From contig KV423963.1 of the NCBI GenBank assembly GCA_001632435.1, positions 119,722-183,721 on the forward strand: a DNA stretch of 64,000 bases, written 5' to 3'. Below, one piece after another: positions 1 to 10,366 of this stretch (position 1 is its first letter; the number at the start of each line of letters is the position of its first letter). The notes beneath the pieces were generated by a model. It saw only the letters and a list, made by a program, of their open reading frames with translations. It was not told the DNA's origin and did no database searches. This stretch comes from Calocera cornea HHB12733 (lineage: Eukaryota > Basidiomycota > Dacrymycetes > Dacrymycetales > Dacrymycetaceae). The position numbers and the translations under genes are program-made.

Positions 1-829
1 AGAACAGTAGTTGACAAAGCGACTCTTAGCTCTTTCCATATCCATCTCGACCGTTTGAGGATGGATGCTTCTTGATCGTGGTCGCCGAAGATGAAGTTAA
101 CACTGGCGGCGCAGTCGCGTCGACACATCCACGCGTTTCCTTCCGCACGGGAGAAAAAAAAAAGGGGGCAGAACCGCTTCCGCACGGAAGCAATACTAGG
201 TGTCCGTCGGTGGCTCAGAACGTACTTTTCCACGGATGCAAAAGGATCCACACATCTACTCCAGCTCACATGCAAACGCGAGCTAGGTACATGCCGGCGC
301 ACCCGCGCCCGGCCCCTTCCGAGTGCAGGATGCAGACCGAGGTAGCCGCATCAGGGCTAACGTTATTGGGGGCAGGATCCGCTTCTGGCAACAACTTTGG
401 ACCTGTTGAACACGCTGCAGCGAGGTTCGGCGCACCGCCTCGCGCACGCGTTCTCCCTGGGATCTGGCGAGCAGGCGAGGAGAGCCAGAGCAGGGGAGAT
501 CACGTTACCCGCCGAGTTAGGGGCGGGGGTCGGCGGGCCTCGGAGTGCCGCGCCGGCCGTGCTCCGCCGGTGAGCGACGGGCGCCCGGCGGGCCTTCTCG
601 CTCGCATGAGCCGCCTGCCCGACCCGCCTTCTCGTATCTCGTAACCCGCGCAGGGCGCCCTGCTCCGCCGGCGACCGCCCTTCCTGTGTCTCGTCAGCCA
701 GCCTCAGCCTATCATACCAGCCTGCCATGAGGGCCTGTGGCGCTGTGCGCGTCGCCCGCCGAGGGGCTGATGCTCCCTGATGGCGCTGCCGATCGAGCGC
801 GGTGTGCCAGTAGTATGTATGCAGATCGC

Positions 830-866
830 AGGCAGACGGCAGACGGCAGAAGGCAGAAGGCAGAAA
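830..866. repeat. 7-nt tandem repeat (GGCAGAC/GGCAGAA)
   Basis: About five tandem copies of a GGCAGA[A/C] heptamer lie in the non-coding flank upstream of the methyltransferase gene. Confidence 0.8.
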
Positions 867-1180
867 AGGGTGTTCGCCCGCCTTGTTCTGTCGCGGTCTG
901 GCGGCTTCCCGCGCCTGGCCGCTGATGGCGATGGCGAGCGCGCGAGTGGGCTGCACGACGGTGACGCGAGTGATGGGATGTGGACCTATGCGTCGAGTGC
1001 GTCGCCCGGCTTCCTTCCTCCAGCGCCTTCCTGCCCCCCCAGCACTCTTCTCGCTCCGAGTGCGCGACCGCCCTCGCGCTTCCTCTTCCGGAAGCGTGTG
1101 CACTCCTGCGCTGCTATAACACCCCATCAGTCTCACATCCTCCAGTGCAACACTCGTCCCCCTCGTCCCCCAAGGACTAT

Positions 1181-1212
1181 CCACTGTCCACTGTCCACTG
1201 TCCACTGTCCAC
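1181..1212. repeat. 7-nt tandem repeat (CCACTGT)
   Basis: Four to five exact copies of CCACTGT lie about 55-85 nt before the methyltransferase ATG, inside the likely promoter or 5' leader. Confidence 0.85.
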
Positions 1213-1265
1213 CCCCCGTTCCCCTCCTTCTCGCCATCTCCTCCCCTCCCCCCACACCAAGCAGC

Positions 1266-2909
1266 ATGGCCGCCTTCCTCACCTACCGCTCCCCCTCCCC
1301 CTCCCCCTACATGGACATGGACGACGACCGCATGTCCGCCTCCCGCTCGCCCTCCCCCGCCCCCTCCGCAAACTACACAGACCCGGACGCAGACATGGAG
1401 TACTACGACAGCGACGTCGAGCGCGCACCGAGCGTCTACTCGTACGCGAGCAGCAGGGACGGCGCCCGCTTCGTCCGCGAGGTGCACGGCAGGGTGTGTA
1501 ATGCCCAGAACGAGGTGCGTCCCCCACTCCACTCCTCTCCTCTCCCCTCCTCTCTCCCCTGCCACTCCAGCCGCCCGAGCCGGGGCTAATGCGCGGCGAA
1601 CCAGCTATATGCGCTCCCGGCCGACGACGAGGAGTGCGACCGCATCGGCACGCAGCACCTCATGCTCAAGCTCGCCCTCGACGCGAACTACATCTGCCCG
1701 CACCTCGTCAAGCGCGCGCTCTCCCGCCCGTTCCCCGCGGAGCCCTCCACGCCGTTCGACTTTCCCGGGCTCCCGAGGCAGCAAAAGCAGCAGAAGCCCA
1801 AGCAGAGGCGGGCGCTGCTGGACTGCGGGACGGGAGCGGGGCAGTGGGCCGTCGAGATGGCCGAGGAGTGGCCGGACGTCGACGTCGTCGGCGTGGACTT
1901 GGCACCGCAGTTCCGGTGAGTGCCGCTGGCTTAGCCTGGCCTTCAAGGAGGGAGAGCGAGGGCTAAGACATGGTGCTGGGACAGGAAGCGCGCACCGACC
2001 GCACCCAAGAACTGCAGGTTCGAGATAGACGACGTGACGCTCGGGCTGCCGCACTTCAAAGCCGCGTTCGATGTCGTGCACTCCCGCTCGATCTGCAATG
2101 GCGTAAAGCCCCGTCCCCTTGTCCCTTGCACCCACCCCTGATCAGCCCCCAGGTCCCCGACTACCCAGCATACATCGAAGACCTCCTGCTGACCCTCCGC
2201 CCGGGGGGCATCCTCCTGCTAGCAGAGGGTGACCTCCAGCTGCGCAACTGGGACGGCAACCCGGCCGACCCGGACAACAGCGCGATGCAGCGGCTGCTGT
2301 TCGCGGCGTACAGCGCGCTCAAGGGCAAGGGCAGCACGGTGGACGCCGGCATGCAGTTTGCCAGGTGGCTCAAGGAACATGTGGCTCAACCGGGCGGGGT
2401 CACGTTCGTGGGAGAGGACCTGGTCTGGGTGCCTATTGGGCCGTGGCTGCAGGGTACGCTCCTTTCCCTCCTCCCCTTCCTCCCCCTTTCCGTCCCACAA
2501 AGCACTCACCCCACTCCCCTCACAGGGACAGACGAGCGCACCCGCCGGCTCAACTACATCGGCGAGCTCATGCGGCGCGACAGCAAGCTCTTCGTCCGCG
2601 CCCTCCGGCCCACGCTCATAGAGGCCGGGTACGACCCGGCCCTGCTGGACGGGTGGATAGAGGAGACGGACGCGGAGCTGGACGGGCTGAAAGTCAGGCT
2701 GTTCTGCACGTGGCATTATGCGTGAGTACTTCCCCCTTCCCTTTTTCTTTTTCTGGCCCTTTTGGAGCCGCACCTCTGGCTCTGCCGCTCGGCGCTCCTT
2801 GTTTGGCAGTGTTGTTGCCCTGGGATGGACGACGCTGACGTGCTTTGCCTTGGCTAGGTGGGCGGAGAAAGCGGAGGGAGAACTGGTACGCACGGTAGTG
2901 GAGGACTAG
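1266..2909 (+). CDS. SAM-dependent class I methyltransferase
   Basis: Predicted 408-aa protein from six exons: 1266-1514, 1605-1915, 1985-2102, 2153-2453, 2526-2721 and 2858-2909. All junctions are GT-AG and the phases agree. After an N-terminal low-complexity S/P/D-rich segment (about residues 1-60) comes LYALPADDEE, typical of fungal Lae1-like methyltransferases. It is followed by the SAM-binding motif I LDCGTGAGQWAVEMAEEWP, an acidic motif II (VDVVGVDLAP), motif III around FDVVHSRSICNG and the post-motif LRPGGILLLAEGD. The fold is a Rossmann methyltransferase; the substrate cannot be read from sequence. Relatives of this type act in secondary-metabolite regulation or small-molecule methylation (family knowledge). 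The start is the first ATG of the frame, just after a pyrimidine-rich leader. No biosynthetic cluster is visible nearby, so a pathway role is not inferred. Confidence 0.88.
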
Positions 2910-3246
2910 TGCCCACCGCCCATGCCTCGTCACCGTCTGACGGCGACAACCAACCCCAACCCCCAACGCCCAACCCCCGCCCCACAGCAGCCCACGCACC
3001 CCAGTGCTGGGTTGTCTAGTACCCATATCCGACTCGCCCTCGCAATCCCTGGCGCAGCGCGGTTCGAACCAGCTCGGTCGGGTCGACGCCGTTCACCCAC
3101 CCAGTGCCGGGCAGCACCGGCCCTTCCACATGTCATGTGTACACTACGCATCCGCATCCGCATCCGCACTCTGAGTCATCTCACTCGATACCTCGCAACA
3201 TCATTCCCTCGCAACGCTGCAACCTCAACAACCTAACTCCCACTCT

Positions 3247-3316
3247 CGCAACGGCGCAACGGCGCAACGGCGCAACGGCGCAACGGCGCAACGGCGCAAC
3301 GGCGCAACGGCGCAAC
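3247..3316. repeat. 8-nt tandem repeat (GCAACGGC)
   Basis: Roughly eight to nine almost perfect copies of GCAACGGC lie in the gene-free stretch 2910-4312. No gene is supported there; the open frames crossing it are products of the repeat. Confidence 0.9.
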
Positions 3317-3897
3317 CGCGCATCCCCCGGGCAGTATATAAGTATCGAACATGTACACACGTTTCCACTGTCCAGTCCTCACCCTCCGGTGGGCTGCTCC
3401 GAGTTTCCATCTCCCGATTCGCCGTCCCCAGTCCTCGGGTTTTCGGCTCGCAGCTCGCAGCTCGCAGCTTGCAGTCCTTTTTTAAACCAGTTCCCGGTTT
3501 CCGGTTTCCGGTTTCAAGCAGTGCTTCGGTTCTCAGTTCGGACTCATTGGGGCTCACAGGATGATGGGTCCCGAGGGGCATGGTGTGGTCCTGCCTGTGC
3601 GGAGTCGCGTAGAGCAATCGGTATGGAGTAATGTATGATGATGAACTATCAGCCCAGTTACCGGCTCCTGGCGAGTCCGCGCCTCGGCGTGAGACTACAG
3701 TATGAGCTAGGGAAGGCGCGCGACGCGTGTATGCGCACAATACGCGACTCGGACACCTGGGCAGTACACTCCGAGGCGAGCACGGGTGGTGCAGTGCACA
3801 CCATACATAACACGGCTCGATTCGATTCGGTTTCGGTCTGTGGCTAATGGTACAGTGTGCGTTTTACAGTGTGCGGTGAGTTAGTTCGACAGGTTTG

Positions 3898-3968
3898 TTA
3901 CAGTGCCAGTGCCAGTGCCAGTGCAGTACAGTGCAGAGAAAGAAAATGAAAATGAAAATGAAAATGAG
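3898..3968. repeat. Adjacent hexanucleotide microsatellites
   Basis: A (CCAGTG)n tract (about 3898-3926) is followed closely by an (AAAATG)n tract (about 3943-3968), then by purine-rich GAGAAAG-type sequence. Non-coding. Confidence 0.85.
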
Positions 3969-4112
3969 AACGAGAAAGAGAAGGAGAAAGACAAAGAAGA
4001 AGGGAAGCAAGGAACATGAAAGGACCGTCATCGGCACCAGTACAGTACCGATCAGCAGGCAAGCGGTCCGTAGCTGTGTGCACCCGCAGGCTCGGGTGCC
4101 CAATTGACAATG

Positions 4113-4143
4113 CGCACCACACCACACCACACCACACCACACC
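4113..4143. repeat. 5-nt microsatellite (CACAC-type)
   Basis: Tandem ACACC/CCACA units, about six copies, in the same gene-free stretch (2910-4312). Confidence 0.8.
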
Positions 4144-4260
4144 CCAACCATACCGTGCACAGTACAGCCCAGACGACAACCGACCCACTCACTCAGAAGG
4201 AAGCTCGCTGCTCTCCTCCTCCTCCCCTTGCCCTTGCCTCCACGCCCAGGTCCCTCCCTG

Positions 4261-4312
4261 CGAGACTGCGAGGCTGCGAGGCTGCGAGGCTGCGAGGCTG
4301 CAGGCTGCGAGG
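4261..4312. repeat. 9-nt tandem repeat (GCGAGGCTG)
   Basis: Five to six copies of GCGAGGCTG ending right at the stop codon of the minus-strand gene at 4313-5692, so it lies in that gene's 3' flank or 3' UTR. Confidence 0.85.
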
Positions 4313-5692
4313 CTACGTCCTCCTCCTCGCCCCACCCGCACCCGCACCGCCGGCCCCAGCACGCGCAGCAGCCTCAACAGCGCTCACCACCTCCTCCGCG
4401 CGTTGCTGTATCCCGCTCCCGCCGCTCGGAGCCTGCGCACCCGCCGGGCCGGGGCCGGAGGTGCTGGTGCTGGTGGTGCGGCGGGTGTGGGGGGCTCCGA
4501 TCCCGATCCCGACCCCGTTAACGTTAACGTTCCCGTGTCCTGAGCCTGGGTGCGGGTGCGTGCCGTTCGTCCCCCTCCCCCTCCCCCTCCCCCTCCCGCC
4601 CAGGCCATTCATGCCGTTCACCCCGCCGACCCGCATCCCCCCGCCCCCGCCCCCGCCCCCACCCCCGCCCACGCCCACGCCCACGCCCAGACGCACATCC
4701 TCCGCCCAGCGCTCCACCGCCCCTGCCAGATAGGGGTGCAAGCCCAGGAGGGCCTCGCCTTCCATGCCGATGCTGGTGCCGACGCCGATGCTGGTGCCGA
4801 GCTGGGCGAGCTGGGCGGAGAGGTCGGCTTTGAGCGCGTGGGGGGCGCTGTCGAGTGCTAGGAGGAGGGTGCTTGCGAGGGCTTGGGAGGGGGAGGGGGA
4901 GGGGTATTGGACTAGTTGGGAATGGGGAGGTGGGTGAGGTGGGTGAGGTTGTTGGGGTTGGGGTTGCGGTTGCGGTTGCGGTTGCGGTTGCGGGGGTTGT
5001 TGGGCATGGGGATGCGGTTGTTGCTGATGGAGATGCTGAGACTGGTAATGATGTTGAAACGTTGGCGAGAGGGAGAGCGAGGGCCCGGGTGGGGAGAGGG
5101 TCGGAGGGAGAGAGGGCCATTGCTGATGCTGATGCTGATGCTGCTGCTCGGCGAGATGGTGCGGCGGGAGCGCGTACTGCGGCGGCGGCGAGGGGAGCAC
5201 GGCGTGCAGGACCTCTGCCTGCTCGGCGCTGCTCTCGTCAGACTGCGTGCTGCTGGACGAGTCGCGTCTCTCCCTCCTGCGCAGTGCCCCGTTGAGCAGC
5301 CCATGCGCCGCCACCGCATCCACACCCAGCCCGGCCGCCTCGAGCTTGGCCCTCCTCTTGCCCTCCCTGCACCTCCTCTGCCTCTCGCGCGCCTTCTCCC
5401 GCGCCTTCTCCCGCTTCACCCGCTCCAGCTCCGACAGCTCGGGGCCGAGGTTGGGCTCCGAGCGCTTGATCTCGAGCTCGGGCGGAGGCTGCAGGCCGGC
5501 GGAGAGGAGCCTGTCCCGCTCGCGCTTGCGCCGCTGGCGGAGGCGAGACTGCTCGCGGATGAGGGCGGTGCGAGAGGAGGCGGGGGAGGGAGGGTGCGGG
5601 TGGGAGTGGGCGGCGTTGATGAGCGCGCTGGGGGCGGGGAACTGGAGGGTCGAGGTGGCGTAGGCCATTGGGGAGAGGGAGAGGACGGACAT
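4313..5692 (-). CDS. Q/P/G-rich protein with basic helical region, possible nuclear regulator
   Basis: Single-exon frame of 460 aa from the ATG at 5692 (sequence MSVLSLSPMAYATS). An in-frame ATG at 5791 would add 33 residues but lies close to other upstream sequence, and I prefer the internal start. Residues about 41-62 and 88-118 are highly basic and predicted helical (REQSRLRQRRKRERDRL; KREKAREKARERQRRCREGK), resembling the basic half of bZIP or coiled-coil proteins but without a clear leucine zipper. Residues about 180-260 are Q/H/P-rich with a (PQ)n run. A hydrophobic helix-like block (ALASTLLLALDSAPHALKAD) lies near 271-290, and poly-Gly near 341-352. I do not recognise a named family. 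The composition suggests a nuclear or RNA-associated protein, which is inference. It is divergent from the Scd6-like gene, with about 400 nt between the two starts. Confidence 0.6.
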   Translation of the reverse strand: MSVLSLSPMAYATSTLQFPAPSALINAAHSHPHPPSPASSRTALIREQSRLRQRRKRERDRLLSAGLQPPPELEIKRSEPNLGPELSELERVKREKAREKARERQRRCREGKRRAKLEAAGLGVDAVAAHGLLNGALRRRERRDSSSSTQSDESSAEQAEVLHAVLPSPPPQYALPPHHLAEQQHQHQHQQWPSLPPTLSPPGPSLSLSPTFQHHYQSQHLHQQQPHPHAQQPPQPQPQPQPQPQPQQPHPPHPPPHSQLVQYPSPSPSQALASTLLLALDSAPHALKADLSAQLAQLGTSIGVGTSIGMEGEALLGLHPYLAGAVERWAEDVRLGVGVGVGGGGGGGGGGGMRVGGVNGMNGLGGRGRGRGRGTNGTHPHPGSGHGNVNVNGVGIGIGAPHTRRTTSTSTSGPGPAGAQAPSGGSGIQQRAEEVVSAVEAAARAGAGGAGAGGARRRT

Positions 5693-6091
5693 TGTGCGGG
5701 GAGGCTCTCTCACGTGCAAGCGTCCGCAACGTACAAGTGCCTCCCCACCCGCAGCAGGCCTGCCCTGAACCCCGCCTCCCCTCCGTGACACCCCCGGTGG
5801 CGCGTCTCCGTCACCGTCACAGAAGCAGACGGACCCGGAATTGCCCCCGTGTGTACTCGTCTTTCACCACACGCACTGAACCCCCCTCGAGCCTACCCTC
5901 TGCTCACTCGACCCCCTCTTCTGCTCTGTCCCATCATCCTCCTCATCCGCCCGCTCTCCTAGTCCACCTACTCCCCACGGATCCGTCCCGCTCGGACGCT
6001 CGGCCGGTGCCGCCGTCCTCTCCCGCCCCTCTCATCACCGCATCGCATCGCACCCCACTGACAAAGTCAAGGCAATCGCAAGCAACACAAA

Positions 6092-7845
6092 ATGGCCGAC
6101 AACTTCATCGGGTACGCCCTCCCCCTTCGCGCATACACGCACCTGCTCACACGCCCCTCTGCAGCGCCCGCATCTCTCTCACGTCCATGCGCGGCGTGCG
6201 CTACCGCGGCACCCTCCACTCCTTCTCCAAGGAGGACAGCACAATCTCCCTCTCCGACGTCCTCAGCATGGGCACAGAGAACCGCCGCCCACAGAACGAG
6301 TACATCGCACCCTCCGAGCGCGCTTACCCCTTCATCGTCTTCCGCGTCAGCGACGTCGCAGACGTCAGCGTCGAGCAGCCCGCCCCCGCTGCAGCGAACC
6401 AGATGCCCGAGGACCCGGCCATCGTCGTCGCTGTGAGTGCTCACTGCCGTCTCAGTCCCCTCTCCTATTCTATGCTGTGGAGAGCGCGCGGTCAACTGAT
6501 GAACCCAATTACGGATGTTTTACAAACAAATATGTCCGACGTGCGCATACCCCGTGTGGAGATCTCCGTTGCCTTCCTTCTGACTCCCGCGCGCCCTCCC
6601 CTTTCTCCCTTCCCTCTCCCCCTCCCCGATCTCCATCCATATCGTGCGACTCATGCTGACTGGTTACGCTCGTAGCACCAGCCACCACCCCCCTCCGGCG
6701 CGCCGCAGGCGTACTACCCTCCCCCGCCCGGGCAGCGGCCCATGCCCCCTCCTGGCCCACCTGGCCCACCAGGGCAGCAGGGCTTCTACCCCGGCCCTCC
6801 TGGGCCCATGGGCCCACCGCAGGGCTTCCCGGGACCCGGCGGCCCTCCTCCCGGCGCTCGCCCGCTCCCCCAGGCGCCCGGGCAGCCCATCCCCGCCCCG
6901 GCCGTCCAGCAAGGGTCCGCCCCCGTCCCCCTTCCCGCGGCCGAGCCACCCCAGCCACCCCAGCCCACCGCAGTCGAGGCGCCCCGCCCGCGCCAGCCAC
7001 AGCCCAAGGGCGCGCGTGTCCCCTCCCGCTCTGAGAGCGCCTCGATCCGCGCGGCCAGCGCGTCGCTCGAGAATGTCGAGAAGGCGCTGGACGACCTGCG
7101 GATCTCCCGCGAGAGCGCGGTGCACCCTCCGGCGTCACTCCCCCGCCCTCCTCCCAGGAACGGCACGGCCCCTCCTGCAGGGACAAACGGCGCGGGGCTC
7201 CCTCCCCGCCCGCCTGCGAACGTGAACGGCGACGAGCCCCGGCGCAACAGGCGGCGCAACCGCCCGCACCAGCACCACCCACAGGGCCACCCGCTCAACC
7301 CTGGCGCGGGCGCGGCCTTCCGCTCTGCTCTGCCCGGCACGGACTTTGACTTTCGCGCCGCGAACCAGAGGTTCGACAAGGCTGCGCTGCTCGCCGAGGT
7401 GGGGAGTGACGAGGACGATGACTCGGACGAGTCAGTCGAGTCGGCGGATGAGGATGAGCTGGAGCCTGAAGCCGGCAAGGGCACGTCAGCGGGGGGAAAG
7501 GCCAAGAGCCCCGTGTACGACAAGAGCAAGTCGTTCTTTGACCAGCTCTCGCCCGACAGTGTCCCCGCTCCCGGCTCCTTCGCACCTCGCGGGGGGCGTG
7601 GCGGACCCAACGGGCCCGGCGGCGGAGGAGGTGGGAGGGGAGGCAGAGGCCGGGAAAGGCGAGAGCAGGAGCGGAGCTTGAACTTGACCACGTTTGGGGA
7701 GGCCAATGTGAGCGGGTACGGGAATGGCGTCATGACGGGTGTTGGGGGGTATGGGGGCTGGAGGGGCAGAGGCAGGGGCAGGGGGAGAGGCAGGGGCAGG
7801 GGCGGCGCTGCGGGAGGGGAGAGGAGGGAGGGCGTCGAGGCGTAG
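6092..7845 (+). CDS. SCD6: LSM14/Scd6-family mRNP protein (LSm, FDF, FFD, TFG, RGG)
   Basis: 485 aa from three exons: 6092-6111, 6165-6432 and 6676-7845. The N-terminus (MADNFIGARISLTS and RYRGTLHSFSKEDSTISLSD) is the divergent LSm14 domain, residues 1 to about 90. A long Pro/Gly-rich linker follows. The FDF motif (TDFDFRAANQRFDK) is near residue 319, the FFD box (SFFDQLSPDS) near 382, the TFG box (LTTFGEANVSGYG) near 434, and an RGG-type glycine/arginine tail follows. This order is diagnostic of Scd6/LSM14/Trailer hitch proteins. These bind mRNA and the DEAD-box helicase Dhh1/DDX6 and the decapping machinery in P-bodies and stress granules, repressing translation (family knowledge). Exon 1 has only 20 nt. 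All elements are present and nothing looks broken. Confidence 0.95.
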
Positions 7846-8372
7846 CGGCCCTGGTGGACGATGCGCGGTATCGGGAAGCTACGGAGCTCTGGACGACGAA
7901 TTCTGAGCGAACGCGTACGGGAAAGGGGAGCGGACGATCCTGTGCCGGTACCGAAGTGCGAAGTGCGACAACCCCTGTTCTGTGATATGTGGTATGTGGT
8001 ATGATGGTATGATGGACGACGTCTGCGGTGTGAAATACTGTGGGGCTACCGAGCTGCGGGAGAGTCGGGTGGGCCTGTACTGTACTGCACTGTGCGGGAT
8101 GGGATGGGGAGTGGTGGTGGGGCGGCGTACAGCATGGTAGCATATGAAAATTCAACGAAATAAGTGTCGCGGTGCGGCTGCGTTTGGACAATGTTGCATT
8201 GGCGAAGGATCGGGAGGGTTGTGATAGAAGTTGGTCAGGAGCCAATGGACGAACCAGGCGCGCCGTTGGGACATGGCCACCTCCCAGCCGCATCGCGTCT
8301 GTCGACAAGGTGATGTGGCTTTCACAACTCACGTCGCATAGTCCATATATCCTACAATGTCAGTCACACGCG
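7846..8372. other. Intergenic between convergent genes
   Basis: Shared 3' flank of the Scd6-like gene (plus) and the RRP3 gene (minus). It holds short GTATGTG/GTATGAT-type repeats near 7985-8015 and no supportable gene. Confidence 0.6.
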
Positions 8373-9903
8373 CTACCGCCTCGCCTTGGCCTTCTTAAAC
8401 CGCGGCATGCCCGCCTCAACCTCATCATCGTCCCTGTCCATCTGCTCCCTCGCGCCCTCCCTAGCCCGCTTCCTCCCCCGCCCGCCTTGCGTCCTCCTCC
8501 CATCCCCTTCCTTCATCTCCATCGTGCTCGCCCGTACCGCCTCGCCCACGCGCTCCCGCAGCATCTCCACCTCCTCCCGGCTCGTCTCCTCATACGCATC
8601 CAGCTTCTTCCCGATAACATGCTCGATCCGCTGCAGCAACTCGACATCGTACTGCGTCACGATCGATATCGCCCTGCCCGCCCGCCCAGCACGCGCCGTG
8701 CGCCCGACGCGGTGGATGTAGTCCTTCGAGTTCGTCGGAAGGTCGTAGTTCACCACCGCGTCCACCTTGGGCATGTCCAGCCCACGACTCGCCACATCCG
8801 TAGCTACTAGGATGCCGCCGCGCTCAGCCTTGAACCGCGTGAGCGCGCCGAGCCGCTTGTCCTGCGGGATGTCGCCGTGCAGCGGGATTGCGGGGAAGCC
8901 GAGGTGCCGCAGCGACAGGGTCAGCTTCGTCGCGTCGTGGATGGTGCGCACGAAGACGATCGTGCTGAGCCCCGTGAGCGTCGTGAGGATGTGCACCAGT
9001 TGCGGCTCTTTGATCGCCATCGGAGTGAGCACATAGGATTGTAAAAGAGTCGAGACGGTTTGGTACCTGTTTTCGTGTCAGCAAGCGGCAAAGGAATAGA
9101 TTTGCATGCATACTTGGACGACACCTCCACCTTGACTGGGCTCTTCAAACTTGCCCTCTGCAGCTTCCCAACCTTCGTCGTCATAGTCGCGGAGAACAAC
9201 ATCGTGTTCCTCTCCCTCGGTATGACCTTGAGCAGCTTGTCGATGATCGGGCCAAAGTCGAGGTCCAGCAGCCGATCCGCCTCATCCATCACCAGGTATT
9301 TCAATCCACGCAGAGAAAATCCCTTCGTGTTCTCGAGATGATCCTGAAGACGGCCTGGGGTGGCGACGATAATGTGAGGGCGCTTGCTGAGCGCGACCGC
9401 TTGAGGGACCATCTTCACCCCTCCGATGAGCACGGCGCAGCGCACGCCGATCGTACTCCCGAGTGCTTCAAATTGTTGGGATATTTGATATGCCAGTTCA
9501 CTGTTCAAAAGCATTGGTTAAATGCTCGTATTAAACACAGGTAGGGAACGCACCGAGTGGGAGCTAAGACGACACAGAAGAACGGCTTGGGATCATCCCA
9601 CAGCTTCTGCAATATCGGCAATGCGAACGCAGCCGTCTTCCCGCTCCCCGTCTCCGCCAATCCAATCACATCTTTTCCCTCGAGCGCGGGGGGGATGGCC
9701 GCTACCTGGATGGGTGTGGGCCGCGTATAGTTGAGCGCTGTACAGGCTTGTACGAGAGGGTCGATGAGCCCGAGCGAGGAGAAGGTCACCGTCGGGTCGA
9801 CGGCGGGCGCTATGGGTGGAGAGACGGCGCGTGGTGAAGCGGCGTCACCCTGTGACTGGGAGGGGGACGGTGCGCGGGATGAGGATGCTTCGGAGGAGGA
9901 CAT
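8373..9903 (-). CDS. RRP3: ATP-dependent RNA helicase RRP3 (DDX47 family)
   Basis: 476 aa from three exons: 9903-9554, 9500-9114 and 9066-8373. Introns are 53 and 47 nt, both GT-AG. The DEAD-box motifs occur in order: Q motif ([14 protein letters not shown] with PTPIQ), [12 protein letters not shown], Ia APTRELAYQ (spliced across intron 1), Ib [15 protein letters not shown] ([10 protein letters not shown]), [28 protein letters not shown] and [13 protein letters not shown]. The tail ([19 protein letters not shown]) matches the DDX47/Rrp3 subgroup, which acts in the nucleolus on pre-18S rRNA processing in the small-subunit processome. The C-terminus is basic ([14 protein letters not shown]...KAKARR). 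The protein is intact. It is convergent with the Scd6-like gene. Confidence 0.96.
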
Positions 9904-10366
9904 GGGGCGTTGACGGAGGGAGGAGGGAGGGAGGACGAGCGCTAACGAGGTCAGGGACCATCCGTAGAGAAATTTGGCTGACGTAAGATCAGTCGTGCCG
10001 GGCTTTATAGTGTTTGCGGATTTATTATCAGATGGTAAATCTTCCTCTCACAGAATATGATAGATCAACTAACCCGAATGAATCCCCTCTAAGCAGCATG
10101 CAGCGCCTAGCCACTTAGAGGAGGACAGCGACTCCAACTCTCTGAGAACAAGTGGGCGGCCGGCATTGGCCGGAGAAACTGCTGACGAAGCCGCTTACAT
10201 AGGGTCCAGGCTTATCCGCGCGATTCGCCAGAATCATCGCGTGCGAGGTCGCTCCCCGCTGTCCTCAACGTCCATCAGCAACCTGTACAGACGTCGATCC
10301 GGTGGAGGGCTTCATGTATGCGCACTCTTCCATCTGTGTTGCTCACATATTGATTGTGCAAGCAGC
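9904..10366. other. Bidirectional promoter region RRP3 / F-box-like gene
   Basis: 463 nt between the divergent starts of RRP3 and the F-box-like gene. No other gene is supported. Confidence 0.6.

Larger units (their letters stand above)
1..1265. other. 5' flank of methyltransferase gene, no supported gene
   Basis: I see no supportable gene. Long open frames on both strands here are GC-rich and show no recognisable domain. The stretch contains two short 7-nt tandem repeats (near 830-866 and 1181-1212) and a strongly pyrimidine-rich tract from about 1140 to 1262 directly before the start codon at 1266, as is common in fungal 5' leaders. The first few hundred bases could be the end of a gene lying outside the window. 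Confidence 0.5.

Noticed and set aside
363..1565. 400-codon minus-strand frame before the methyltransferase
   Set aside because: Runs through the pyrimidine-rich leader and methyltransferase exon 1; composition-driven (G/R/V runs) with no domain.
3050..3090. GGTTCGAACCA resembling a tRNA B box
   Set aside because: No A box, no acceptor stem or cloverleaf could be drawn around it on either strand.
3247..3316. Possible CRISPR-like array
   Set aside because: Simple contiguous 8-nt repeat without spacers; the genome is eukaryotic.
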